Origin: Roridomyces roridus
Taxonomy: Eukaryota; Basidiomycota; Agaricomycetes; Agaricales; Mycenaceae
Assembly: GCA_029378245.1 (NCBI GenBank)
Contig: JARKIF010000017.1
Span: forward strand, 1,054,001-1,118,000
Direction of reading: 5' to 3'
DNA length: 64,000 nt
The notes under the pieces are model-generated. The model ran no database searches. It was not told the DNA's origin and saw only the letters and a program-made list of their open reading frames with translations. Made by a program: the position numbers and the translations under genes. Shown here piece by piece: positions 45,813-56,829 of the stretch; positions within the stretch are counted from its first letter, which is position 1, and the number at the start of each line of letters is the position of its first letter.

Positions 45813-46794
45813 ATGCCTCACAACATGTTAGAGCCCGTCCTACCCCCTGACTTAGAGCGACTCATCTTCGAGCTCGCGGCATACTCGCGGCCCCGGTCGA
45901 TGCACAAACTCATGCTGGTGGCTTGCCGAGTGAAAGAATGGTAAGACCTTGGGTTAAAGGTAGATTCCCCGTCGGCGCTGACATATCTTCAGGCTCGAGC
46001 CCATTGTTTATCGTGTCGCTATCGTCACCAAAGAAATCGATGGGGGCTACCTTTTAGTTAGAGGATACCCTCAAGCAGACGTCGCCCGACTGCTCTCCTC
46101 ACCGACAACGCCTCTGCATCAATCCGTCCGAAATCTATGTTTGATGGGCTCAGAGCGCGAAGCGACAGCCCACATTCTCTCCGCATGCTTCAGAGTCCAA
46201 AATATCTGGGGAATGGGACCAGAGCTCAAGCAGCTGCTCGAATTCGGCTCTCGCCTGCGTCTAAAACGACTCCATTGCGAACTCGCACGTTTATTCAATG
46301 TTGCCCTACAAACGGACTTTGGACACCCGTTGTTCGCCCACATCACACATCTGGAGCTGTTCGACCGCCCTAGGACGATGGATTCATTCCCCTGGGCTGG
46401 TCTAATCTCCCTACCACATCTAACGCATTTAGCGTTCAACGGCGTCCAGTGCATCACCATCTGCCCCGACCTGCTCCGTAGATGTCCCTCTCTGCGGGTA
46501 CTTTTGCTTGTGGTGCTGGTCGACGAGAGACCTTTGACGGCGCCACCACCCGACTTGCTACACGATGGACGCTTTGTTTGGATGGTCTGCACCGAGTACA
46601 TCAAGGATTGGCATATGGGTGCGTTTACAGGGGTGGATTTTTGGTCGAGAGCGGAGGAGTTTATTGAGCAGAGAAGGACGGGGGAAATTGATCGTGCGTG
46701 GGTTGGTGTATGCTTCGTTTCAACCACGCTCATTTGTGCCATTTCAGCTCTGCAATATCGGATTGACAAGGACGCGAGCATACATCTTCCGTGA
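45813..46794 (+). CDS. F-box/LRR-like family protein (copy e), intact
   Basis: Exons 45813-45940, 45993-46693 and 46748-46794, 291 aa. Start MPHNMLEPVLPPDLERLIFE; an upstream in-frame ATG at 45741 would add 24 residues. The divergent F-box-like opening ends KLMLVACRVKEW at the intron, then LEPIVYRV, LRR-like segments (RLKRLHCELARLF, FAHITHLELFDRP, LPHLTHLAFNGVQ) and the WMVCTEYIKDWHMGAF C-terminal motif. Intron positions and the 47-nt last exon match the copies at 3 and 60 kb, but its sequence is more diverged than those two are from each other. Proposed role: substrate receptor of an SCF ligase, by family analogy only. Confidence 0.8.
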
Positions 46795-46909
46795 TAGGTA
46801 GGTATGTCTTGTATGGATTGTCGCGCCCGCTGGGTCACAAACCAACGTTGAATTCACGAAACAAAACACCCGAATCAAAAGAAACAATTCTCCACTCAAT
46901 TAGGCACAT

Positions 46910-46930
46910 TGGGCCCGGGAATCGAACCAG
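46910..46930 (-). other. Isolated B-box-like motif
   Basis: The minus strand reads CTGGTTCGATTCCCGGGCCC, like a T arm and acceptor strand. No complementary 5' acceptor or A box was found, so this is at most a tRNA-derived relic. Confidence 0.35.
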
Positions 46931-47072
46931 TCCGCTCTGTGCAACTCTGCAGATCTGGATCGAATAGATCGTGTTCTCGTTTTCATCGCATCCTCCACTT
47001 GTTACACGCACTTGGCGGTCACAGGGATCCACATGAGTCCCCGGGCTGCCGTGCCGCACATCTCAATAGAGA

Positions 47073-47247
47073 GCTTGCGCAGAAGCCATATGAGCCACGT
47101 GATGGCTTTTTGGCCGTGCGCGTCATATGGCTCCACTCTGCCAAAATTGGCTCGTTGGAGCCATTGAATGGCTTTTGCACCTAAATTAGCCATATGACGC
47201 GCACGTCAAAAAAGCCATCCAATGGCTCGTATGGCTTCTGCGCAAGC
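47073..47247. mobile_element. 175-bp palindromic MITE-like element
   Basis: Sixty-bp arms (47073-47132 and 47188-47247) beginning GCTTGCGCAGAAGCCATA are inverted copies with roughly six mismatches; the 55-bp centre is also rich in TGGC/GCCA words. The size and long terminal inverted repeats fit a foldback or MITE element. No target duplication is evident at the ends. Confidence 0.75.
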
Positions 47248-47430
47248 AGGGTGATATGCCGACACACGAACAAGGATGCATATGGTGCTGCCAAGCCTAG
47301 CTCAGTGCTCACTCGCCGTGATGATTTCCATTCGCTCTCAAACTACAACAACTACAACGATTGGGAGTAGGTAATTAAACGTTAAACGATCTTGTAATCG
47401 GTGACCCGGAGTTCGGCGTCTTGAGGGACT

Positions 47431-47476
47431 AAAAAACCTGCTCCGAAAGGCTCAAGCGGGGCACCGGGAATTGAAC
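47431..47476 (-). repeat. T-arm-like motif with T-run
   Basis: On the minus strand GTTCAATTCCC (47476-47466) is followed by GGTGCCCCG and then T6 (47436-47431), the same spacing as in the array at 18.8-20.4 kb. Confidence 0.4.
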
Positions 47477-47526
47477 GCAGTGCGCCGTTCTCGATCCAAA
47501 TTCAAGATCATCCATTGTCCAATCAG

Positions 47527-49530
47527 TTACAACTCGCCCTGTCGAATAAAGCTCACAGCCCTCTCACCCCTCGGCTCTACTGTACACTGAAACGCAATCG
47601 GATGCCTGCAAATCACATCTCTACCTCAGCTCAAGACAAGAGAAGAAGAGACCACGCACGTAACGATCCCACTAGTCTGCCCTGGATGCCTCTTCGTCCC
47701 CTCCTTTATTGGGACTCCCTCAATTCGCGGTTTCGAGATACGGAAGACGGAGAGAAGAGAAGCCACGGTGATGAAGAGTGTTTCAGAGGCGAGAAGTTTC
47801 CCTTCAAGTGGTTAGCCTTGGTGCCAGACAGACGGAAGAAGTGGACTCGTTGAAGTCACGCACCAGGACATATCCGCCTCCCGAATCCAAAACAAATACG
47901 CGCCGGATCCATCTCTGATGTCTCGAGGAACCGACTTGGGTTGAATACCTCGGGGTCGTCGTAAATATTTGGGTCATGTGCGAATTTCCTTCGTTTGCAG
48001 TAACTTAGTTAATCTTGAAAGGACGGAAGGCAGGGCAAGACACACCAGATGTTAGCAACAATGACCGAATCTCGCGGAATCAAAAACGGTGGTAGCCCAT
48101 CCCCTCGCTCATACACGAAATCCTCACTCGTTCGATGGGGTACTAAACAGGAATGATATCAAAACCCGAGTCAGAAAACTGCGGACGTACCAGCCGGTAT
48201 AACGACGTGCCATCTCAAAACTTCCTTGCACAACGCCTCGATGTAGGGTAGGCGCCCGCGATCAGCCACAGTGGGGAGTCTTGCCTCGGCTGCGACGACC
48301 GAGTCAATTTCTTGCTGAGCGCGAGCTTGGATTTCCGGGTACATGGACATGGCGAGGAGAAACCCGCGCAGGGCTGACGCGGTCTATACTAACCAGTTAT
48401 TACGAGGGAAGATAATTTTGAAGAGAAACACGCACTGTATCAGCACCTCCCTGCTGTATCGAAGCCGCCGCCCACTTGATCAGGTATTCGTCGTGTTTAC
48501 CCTGCTCGATCAGGCTCGAGACGAAGCACGATGTGGTGGAGGTCTGCATTACCATCAGCCTGCTGTCAGCCAGGAGTGGGACTTGCCATTCGCTCTTTGG
48601 CGTACTGGTACCCACTGTTGACCGTAGCATGCAGTTGCGCAGCCCATTCTCTCCCTATCCTGTGAAAGTCACCGCCGGGTAACCATTCGGGCCAATACAT
48701 GACTGTGCCATAAGTAAGCTTGACATGCCACGAATGGAGATCTAGAGTGAAACCCACGCAGCGGGACGAGATCGACCAGAAACGCCGCTGGTTTCATACT
48801 CTGTGCGAAATTCCTCCCCGCCGTCTCAAACATCTCAAGAAGAGGGTCTTGTTGCGGCGCGTCGGGGACGTGGTAGCCGTAAGCGATCTTGAGTGTGATC
48901 GCGCCCGTGAATCTGTCGCTATGAGTCGGCCAAAATCCCTGATGACATGAGCACAAGACGCGCCGCCCAATGAGCCCATCCACGTCCTCCGGATCGGCCA
49001 GAATCCCGAGCAGGAGTCTCCGTACCTCCTCCTCAATAATGCCACCAAATTTGTCCACGATCTTGGCACGAGTACTGAATAGCTGGTGGAAAATCTTGCG
49101 CTCCGCCCGTACGCGATCGCCATACTGAGCCATAGCCAAAACGTTCTTGAAACCAGTGATTTCACCGCCCATGGGGATGACGGTACGGTCGGCAAAGTTG
49201 GCTCCGTGGACTTCGAGGAGGGTTTCGGCGATAGCGAGCGAGTTGACGATGATGAGGGTCTGACCGGGAGCTCGGAGGGTTGCGATAGGGCCTGAGGCGT
49301 TCACTGGATGACGAGAGGGAGGTGGAGAGGTAAGACGTACCCCAGACGTCGCCCAGCTCGGCGAATTTGACCCAGTGGTTCTCAGGCGGGATGTCGAGCA
49401 CGTTGCCCAGCAGAGGTAGGCCGCGCGGTCCAGGAGGGAGAGGGAGAGTCTTGGCTTTGCGCCGGAGGATGTAGGTGAGAGCTATGGCCCCTATGGTGAG
49501 GAGTACTGGAGATGCGGAGTCGAGGGACAT
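47527..49530 (-). CDS. Cytochrome P450 monooxygenase (527 aa)
   Basis: Nine exons (49530-49341, 49291-48758, 48702-48587, 48543-48436, 48383-48191, 48142-48046, 47988-47864, 47801-47660, 47605-47527) join in frame. Visible hallmarks: N-terminal membrane anchor ([16 protein letters not shown]) and [13 protein letters not shown] hinge; I-helix GGADTT (about 312); ExxR in KEVLRW (about 365); PxRF-type FNPSRF (about 428); heme loop [10 protein letters not shown] with the ligand Cys (about 445-454). It is ER-bound and oxidises small molecules using P450 reductase. Layout resembles agaric multi-gene P450 families of secondary metabolism. Intron 3 (48586-48544) uses a GC donor. Exon 2 is continuous but contains a segment ([18 protein letters not shown]) atypical for P450s, possibly an unspliced intron remnant. 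The MFS and membrane genes to the right may be functionally linked; this is inference. Confidence 0.92.
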
Positions 49531-50273
49531 GCGTCTAGCGGCACCGGAGGGTTTCCAGAAGCAGCACCGAGAGCGACAGAATGGCAGGTATAGCGTTCCG
49601 GGGCGGGGATTGGCAGTGGTGTGCGAAAGCGTCGAAGACGGTGGTGGTGTAGTGGCAAGAGTGCTTCCCAATCTGGAATAATTGATCCGTCGGTGGCTAT
49701 GGATGTCGTAGCAAGGGCCTGTTAGGTGCGCTTCGTGTCAACACTTTAAGGTACCTACTCGGTCCCGAAGGTACGCGAACGTAGCTTCCTTAGGTGCTCG
49801 TTGCGATGAAGGAACGGAGCAACTTGTGATTTGATCCGTGATGCCAGCAGCCGAGTGATATCATCAAATTGAGATCTTCGCAACGAGGTTTGACAAGATT
49901 CAAGAACGAGAGAGAACGATATCGGGCTTCAACAACGCCGGAGGAAATCTGAGGTCAGTTAGGGTGCTGCCTTGTTCCGTGTACTAGTAGCACCGCTCCC
50001 CGGGAAGTAAGGCAGAAGAGTCAAGGCACAAGTTACTTACGAGGTCAACACTGTGGCGATCGACCTGCCGTGGCCGTCTGCCTTTCCACAAATACACTTG
50101 AATGTGTTTCCAATGTGTTTCACGGGAGAATTGCGCAAAACTACACAGAACGAGGACCAGAGTACAGTGTTCAAAAACATCTGGGGAGAACGTCAGATCG
50201 ACTCGGAAGTAATGATGGCATGAGACTAACCCAAGATACATCAAGAAAATTGATTCGAAACCTGCATGTTTCC
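49531..50273. other. No supported gene
   Basis: Divergent or tandem intergenic space upstream of the P450; no promoter element recognised. Confidence 0.4.
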
Positions 50274-51038
50274 TCACGCTTCAAACACGACGTCCTTCTC
50301 ATCCTGCTCACCAACCGCCAGCGTGCTATGATTCCAAGCCGCGTCCATCCTGCGCAAAATCTCACTCTTTCGCCGATTACGCCGCAGAATCAGTGTCCTC
50401 CGATAAGCGTAGATGGCTGCCAGCAGTATTCCAAGAACGACGGCAAACCCGCCGATGACGATGGCGGCAGTATGATGATGCTCGCCGTGATGCAAACTGA
50501 TTCTAGTTTCAGGTGATTGTCTCGGACCGAAGATCCCAGACACGCACGTATAAATCAGGGATTCCAGCCCAATGATGGCAACCTGCCCCGGAGTAGGGTG
50601 GATCGTCAGCGTATGCGTCTCATCCTTCAACCCCGTAGCGGAGATGAGATGGGATATCACTCCGGGATTGCCACCGAGAGTCGTTCCAGGCTGTACACCG
50701 TCGAGCTGCACCATGGCAGAACCGACGACGACGATCTCCGCGTAGTACGCTACGCCTGAAATTCACGGCCGACATGAGGAATTTGAATGAGAGGACTGAG
50801 CGGACGTACCCGTAAACCGAAATGTAATCGACCCATTCGTAAACGTCGTACTGGGTTTGAAGGACCCTTGCAGCGCAGGCGCGATGCCACACGAATCGTC
50901 TGTACTGCATTGGAACTTGGAACCGCTATACAGGATGTCCTTCGAGGTATCTTCAACGGTGATGTTTTGCAGAAACGACGCGGCGCCGACCAGACTGAGC
51001 GCGGGTAACAGCAGGAAGAGGGCTGCGAGAAACTGCAT
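50274..51038 (-). CDS. Signal-peptide, single-pass membrane protein (221-236 aa)
   Basis: Exons 51038-50810 and 50755-50274. Signal peptide MQFLAALFLLLPALSLVGAA, an ectodomain with N-glycosylation sequons (NIT, NGS) and Cys pair (CSTDDSC), a beta-rich stretch (GVAYYAEIVVVGSAMVQLDG), a transmembrane helix (AAIVIGGFAVVLGILLAAIY) and a basic cytoplasmic tail (RRTLILRRNRRKSEILRR). This is the layout of a very common, unnamed agaric surface-protein family. A 45-bp in-frame segment (50547-50503, GTGCGT..CTAG) looks like an intron; removal gives 221 aa and joins the ectodomain to the helix better. Function unknown. Confidence 0.75.
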
Positions 51039-51767
51039 GAGCGGGGAACGAGATGGCTCCCACAGGGGCCGAAGGATTTAAGCTGCGCAGTAGTACTTAC
51101 GATACTTGCCTGCATCGCGTTCCAGTTTTTGACCGCCATGATGCCGAATCTGTGTGGGTCAGCAGTTTCAACATCAACCCAGCCTTGACCCAGCCTAGAC
51201 GCCGAATCAATATACTTATTGGATAGCTCTCGTGAAGGTGCTGTGGGGGAGGTATTCAAATGAACAAGGGTAAGTTGGAGATAGCAAGAGTTCACTGGGT
51301 GGCAGTGGGCCTGTCGCCAAGTCAAGTCGGGGCGGGTGTAAGTATCCGTCATCAAGTCACCCCAGCTCCACTACAGAGTGTTTCTGACAGTGACAGGAAT
51401 GTCCATCCTTCTGCGAGAGTCTGACAGAGGCTGCGTCGAGGGTGGCGGGAGCAAACAAGGAATCTGATGCGACACGTGACGTGACGGGCCCGGCACATCA
51501 CTGTCATCAGCATCATTACGAGCTCGAGCCGTCCTTCCCGACCACCACATGGCTCGAGTGATAACGGCCCCCGCAGCGAGAGCCTGGCGGTGTAGGCCCC
51601 ATGGGCAATCGCACTCTCCCTTCCAGGACAGTGCGGAAGTCTAGAGAGTTTGCTCGCCGCCCAGCTGATCCTCCGGTGTGCCATGCTCTGCGTTGAAGTC
51701 GTCTTGGGCGGGAACTTACCCTTTCTCTACACATCATTGATCGTTTTCTTCCTTGGCAGCAACCACC
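51039..51767. other. No supported gene
   Basis: Divergent intergenic region between the membrane protein gene and the MFS gene; it may hold both promoters. No element is certain. Confidence 0.4.
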
Positions 51768-53931
51768 ATGTCTCTCCGCGACGATACCCCCGACTCCCCC
51801 CCGCTGAACGAGAAAGCCGACTTGGGGGTCGAAGAGACTCTAACAAGGCAGGAAGAGGATGAGTATCCCGGGGGCTTCAAACTCGCTCTGTTGACAGTCG
51901 CGCTCTGTCTGTCGGTTTTCATCCTTTCCCTCGTACGTGGCGTGCCGAATTCCGTCAGGACAGAGACTCATACAGAGAAAAGGACAACACGATCATTACC
52001 ACGGCCATTCCAAAGATAACTGATCATTTCCACTCCCTGGAAGATGTAGGGTGGTATGGCTCTGCGTGCGTGCTCAAGCTACCTCCACTTGTTTCGTTGC
52101 ACTGACCTACGAAAAGTTATCTCCTGGTTCGTAGCCAGCCCGCTCTGCACCTCCGCTTCCGCCTCACCCCCTCGTCGACAGACGACAGCCGCGACCCAGC
52201 TCCTCTTCGGCAAATTCTACACCTTCCTCCCCGTCAAATGGACCTTTGTCGCAGCTATCACACTCTTCGAAGCTGGCTCCCTCCTCTGCGGCGCCGCGCC
52301 CACCTCTACCGCGCTCATCATTGGTCGTGCGCTCGCCGGCTTGGGCAGCGCTGGGATCTATTCGGGGAGTATGGTTATCGTCGCGAACTCCGTTCCCCTT
52401 GAACGAAGGCCGATGTACAATGGCCTCATAGGGAGCATGTATGGAATTGCCAGCGTTGCGGGCCCGGTGAGTTCTTTTGACACTGTTTCCTCCCGACATT
52501 GAGAACTGAATGCAGAAATCCAGCTTCTGGGAGGAGTGTTTACGGACAAATTAACATGGAGATGGTGCGTCGCTTGCTTCTTCGTTTTGAATGTGAATCT
52601 CAACGAATACAGGTGCTTTTACATCGTGCGTGTACCCTCCATTGTCCTTGCGAGACTAAACTTGACTTAGAACCTCCCCGTCGGTGCTGTGACCCTGGCC
52701 GTCATCATCTTCCTCTTCAAAATGCCGCGCCGCTCAACGGACAAGAAATCCACCGCCAAGACCTTTGGCGAACGGTTCCAACTTTTCGACCCCTGGGGTA
52801 CGCTCGTCTTCATCCCCGCCATCGTATGCCTACTCCTCGCGCTCCAATGGGGCGGCTCAAAATATGCGTGGGACTCGTGGCGGATCATCCTGCTCTTTGT
52901 GTTTTTCGGGCTTCTCATCATCGCGTTTGTGGGGATTCAAGTGTGGAAAGGAGAGGGCGCAACAATTCCACCCAGGATTCTTGGGACGAGGAGTGTTTGG
53001 AGTGGGGCGTTCTTTGCGTTTTCGCTGGGGTCTGCGTTCATGATTTTGAGTTTTTACGTGCGTCTTTTCTTTCTCACTCCATTTTCCTTCTCTTGGCTAA
53101 GGAAGTTTAGCTCCCGATTTGGTTCCAGGCCATCCGTGGTGTGAGTGCTGTACACTCGGGCATCGACAATCTCCCGATCATCCTCTCTCTCGTCGTCGCG
53201 TCGCTCATCGCCGGGGCGGGCGTCACCGCTATCGGGTGAGTTATCGCGATATCCTTGCTGCCTCCCCTGCGAATTCTCACCACCAATCTAATCTAGCTAC
53301 TATGCCCCCTATATGATCGTCTCCTCCATCATGGCCGCCATCGGCGCCGGTTTGCTCACCACACTCAAAGTCAACTCGGGACACACCAAGTGGATCCCGT
53401 ACGAGATTATCATGGGTCTTGGGTTGGGTCTAGGTATACAACAGCCCTTCATTGCTACGCAGGTTGTGTTGGAGGCGGAAGATATCCCGATTGGAACCAG
53501 TATTATTCTGTTCGCTCAGACGTTGGGTGCGTTCCCCTTGTTTATCTCCCCGGCCCTCAGTCCTAATGTATATACACAGGCGGCGCGCTCTTTGTTTCGA
53601 TAGGCCAAAATGTATTCACGAACCGCCTCGTTCGTGAGTTGGTCAAGAACGTGCCAGGGGTCGACCCGCAGGTGGTCCTCGATGTGGGTGCGACGGACCT
53701 CAAGAATGCGATCGATCCGCAGTTCATTGGGGCCGTGTTGGAGTCGTATAATAATGTGAGTGTTTTTTTGCCGACTTGTTGAACGTCCGCTGATCATGTA
53801 ACCTGCAGGCGGTGGTATCGACGTTCTACGTCTCGGTCGCCATGGCATGCATCTCCCTCATCGGGTCGTTGGCTATCGAGTGGAAGAGCGTCAAGGGGAA
53901 GAAGATCGAGATGGGGGCGGGAGGGGCTTGA
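51768..53931 (+). CDS. MFS efflux transporter, 14-TM DHA2 type (556 aa)
   Basis: Ten exons: 51768-51932, 51983-52065, 52139-52466, 52524-52564, 52613-52625, 52671-53057, 53111-53235, 53297-53526, 53580-53755, 53809-53931. The N-terminus is acidic and cytosolic ([14 protein letters not shown]), TM1 is [15 protein letters not shown], followed by the DHA2 motif [16 protein letters not shown] and DVGWYGSA. Later motifs: [33 protein letters not shown] (motif C-like), and [13 protein letters not shown] after TM6. The tail [12 protein letters not shown] is short. It likely exports toxins or metabolites by proton antiport at the plasma membrane. Exon 5 is only 13 nt (codes CFYI). The third exon start is the least certain: residues [14 protein letters not shown] replace the usual YLLT helix segment. 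Confidence 0.9.
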
Positions 53932-54011
53932 TTATTCGGTATCTTCTCTCTCGTGTGTACGCGAAATTGTGCACGCTTATAATACTGAGTAGACTAATCC
54001 TTCGTTTGCGT

Positions 54012-54341
54012 TCACCTGAAATCCAACTCATCAACGCACGTTGGAAAGACGAGAGAATGGAACACACCGTAAGTCCATGGCCATCGCCACCACCAAAACC
54101 AATCACCAGTACCGTCACTCGATCCCGACTCCGACTCCGCATCCGACTCAAACCACTCCGATTTCCAAGGATCCGGGTCAATATTCTCGTCGTCCCAGCC
54201 ATTGCCCCGGTTCTCGCACGCGTAACATGTACTCAAGGGGCCCGGGCACGAGTCCGCGATGAGCCAGATGGAGTCGCAGTCCCCGCAGTCAAAGTCGCAA
54301 TCGCAGTCGCAGTCGCCACAGTCGATGTCGCAATCGGCCAT
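54012..54341 (-). CDS. Small Cys/Asp-rich, Trp-cluster protein (109 aa)
   Basis: The ATG at 54341 lies 36 bp from a CATAAATACC box and opens MADCDIDCGDCDCDCDFDCG, a run of Cys-Asp repeats with eight cysteines in 22 residues, then SCPGPLSTCYACENRG, an acidic Ser-rich linker (ESDAESESGSSDG) and a Trp cluster WFWWWRWPW (about 88-96). A GTGTGT..TTTCAG intron right after the cluster is possible; splicing would replace the last 13 residues (ending DELDFR) by a basic tail that runs to 53891, into the 3' end of the convergent MFS gene. The Cys-Asp repeats suggest metal binding. Architecture, linker and intron position parallel the gene at 19142. No known family. Confidence 0.65.
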   Translation of the reverse strand: MADCDIDCGDCDCDCDFDCGDCDSIWLIADSCPGPLSTCYACENRGNGWDDENIDPDPWKSEWFESDAESESGSSDGTGDWFWWWRWPWTYGVFHSLVFPTCVDELDFR

Positions 54342-54376
54342 TGCGTTGGAGGATAGAGGAGATATGAAAGAGGGCA

Positions 54377-54386
54377 GGTATTTATG
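54377..54386 (-). promoter_or_regulatory. TATA-like element CATAAATACC
   Basis: The same decamer precedes both small secreted protein genes. Here it is 36 bp from the ATG. Confidence 0.55.
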
Positions 54387-54563
54387 TTTCAAACAGATAG
54401 GGGCTCGCACTGCCTCCGGTTCAACTTCAAGGAATTTTCTCTGCAAGGCTGTCCATGCGTTACCGGTCTAGATCTCCTATGATCGAACAAATGGAATATA
54501 TAGATTAGTCGTGCTAGTGATACATTTAGTAAGCTCTAATCTACTCGAGTCCATGCGCCTTGA

Positions 54564-56405
54564 TCAAACCGCCATCGCAATCTTCTCCTCCTCGATCTGC
54601 TTCTTGACTTTCAAATCCAACCCAGGTGCCCACCGACTGCCCTCCCTCACCCGTGCCCCATACCGGAAAAATAAAAACGGCATCGGTGCAAGCAACAGCC
54701 CCACACCGCCCAAAAGCGTACACGCATACCCCACACCCATCTTGTCAAACATCTGCACCGTAAAAAGCTGAGATCCCGCCGCCATCAGGGACCTCGCAAC
54801 CGTATTGGCGGCAATGGCTGACGCACCGTACATGAGGTACGTGTCGATCATGTAGGAGAGGAATGCGATGAAGATGGCCGAGATGCCGAATCCCACTGGG
54901 ATGGTACTGATGGCGGGGACATACCACGGGACAGATCTGTATTCGCCCGTCCATCCGAGCCAGAATATGCCGATGACGAAGACGGGTGCGCCGAGCATGG
55001 CGGCGCGGAGTCGTTCCTCAGGCGGTGGGAATCCTCGCCATACTTTGATGAGTTGCGGGTAGCCGGTGGAAAGGAAGTGGGTTGAAAGCGCGCCGAGAAC
55101 GGTGCCGATGCCGACGCCGATAAAGATGAGGCCATTCTGGGTGATGGTGAAGCCGTGTTTTTCAATGAAGATGATGGGTAAAGCTTCAAACACTGCGGAA
55201 TGTCCGGTGAGTTGAAGAAGGAACCAACAAGAATATAATGGACGCACACATGTACATCACCCCGTAAATGAGACAGAGGTAAATTGTGACCAGCACAAGA
55301 ATGAGCTCCTGGCTGAGCATGATGAAGGGTCTGAACAGCGTCCGCTTCACGATTCCCCACGCCGACCAATCCTGCTTCTCATGTGCGGCATACAACCGCT
55401 TGCTCCCCTCCGGATCAACCCTCCTCCGCTTCTTCACCTTGCGCAAAAGGAGCACAGGTGCATAGGTCTCGGGAAGGAAGATGACCGTGAAAAGCGTACA
55501 CGCGCCAGCGAACATCATACCAACCCAAAACACCCAACGCCAGTTCAATGAGTGGCTGTCGACGATGAACCCCGCTACGATCGGTCCCAAAACAGGACCA
55601 AGGAATACCGAGGCGCTCCACAACGACATTGACAGCCCTCGCTTTTCGGCGCTCCAGACATCCGCCAACACACTGCCGCCCGAGACGAGGGGCGCGACGC
55701 CGAAGAAGCCGCAGAGGAATCGTGTCGTGAGCAGGGTTTCGATGTTTGGAGAGAGGGCTTGAGGGATGTAGAGTAGGGTGTAGAGAGTCATGGCGAAGAC
55801 CAAGGTGGGACGTCGACCGATGAGTTCGCTGCCTGGGCCCCAGACGAATGGACCGAGGACGTAACCGATGAGGAAAGTGAATGTGATGAGGTACGATACC
55901 TCCGCCGACACATGGAAATGGGCTCGAATGGCTTGCACAGCGGAAGTCGGGGCGGAAGAAGCGAATGTTCTAATAAAATTCAGTTTCATCAGGCACTTTG
56001 AAAGACGAAAGGAAACACGCACACATTCGTGGCCATAACGACACACGTCGCCGTTATAAGCCATTTCCTCCGATCGCTCCAATTCTGCGGATTGGCCTGG
56101 TCCTGTGGGCCATCCCAAGTTATCTCGTCAGAATCCGGCGGCGGCGGGGCAGGCCGAGCTGATTCCGATGCCTTCCCGCTCAATATCGGCATGGGCTCGT
56201 TCGGGATGTGGATATTATCCGCTTCCTCGTGCGCGAGCGTTGTAGCAGAGGGAAAGGCGGGCGCGGTCAGTGAGATGATGGGCATGGGCTCCGATGGCCA
56301 CACACGAGGTGGATCCGCGCCGACCATCGTGCCGCTGGACGATTGGTGCGTGAGCGTCCGCATGCGGGGGGGAAGGTCGTGGAAGCGAGACTCGTTGTCA
56401 GCCAT
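54564..56405 (-). CDS. MFS multidrug transporter, 12-TM DHA1 type (577 aa)
   Basis: Three exons: 56405-56023, 55969-55248 and 55192-54564. A 120-residue hydrophilic N-terminus ends in DQANPQNWSDRRKW, the conserved entry to TM1 of fungal DHA1 (TPO/FLU1-like) carriers. Motifs: ASSAPTSAVQAI, GPGSELIGRRPTLVF (motif A), RFLCGFFGVAPLVSGGSVLA with ADVW (motif B region), SASVFLGPVLGPIVAGF (motif C, GPxxGP) and LPETYAPVLLLRK at the end of TM6. The second half ends KKQIEEEKIAMAV. It should sit in the plasma membrane and export drugs, polyamines or metabolites in exchange for protons. It is the undamaged paralogue of the pseudogene at 39213-40775. Confidence 0.93.
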
Positions 56406-56829
56406 CGGCCAGGAGAATTGAGAGACCCGTAGCTGGCCGGGGCTTTTATTCATCCTCAAAAGTTGGATGCAAGTAAAAAAAGATGAAGCGGCATTGCGGG
56501 TCCGTGCTGACGCGGACGCAACAACACCAGTTGATGAATGATGACGAATTGGAAACACTTACAGAAGAAATCCAGCTTGGCTTGTATGGGCATCTGCTAC
56601 GGGATGGTGCAAGGGCCGACCATTTTATTTTCAAATATCAAGAAGCCGAAGAAGCGTCTGGCCGCTTCAAATGTTGGATCGAGGCCGTAGAACTGGAAGA
56701 ATCCGAAGATGATCGAGACCAGAGATTGCAAACGGGTTAAATTAAACGCGTAAGGTGGTCCATGTCATCAATATTGAACGGCGTACTTATTATCTCCGAC
56801 GTCGGACGAAAAATGTCAGATTGCCGAGG

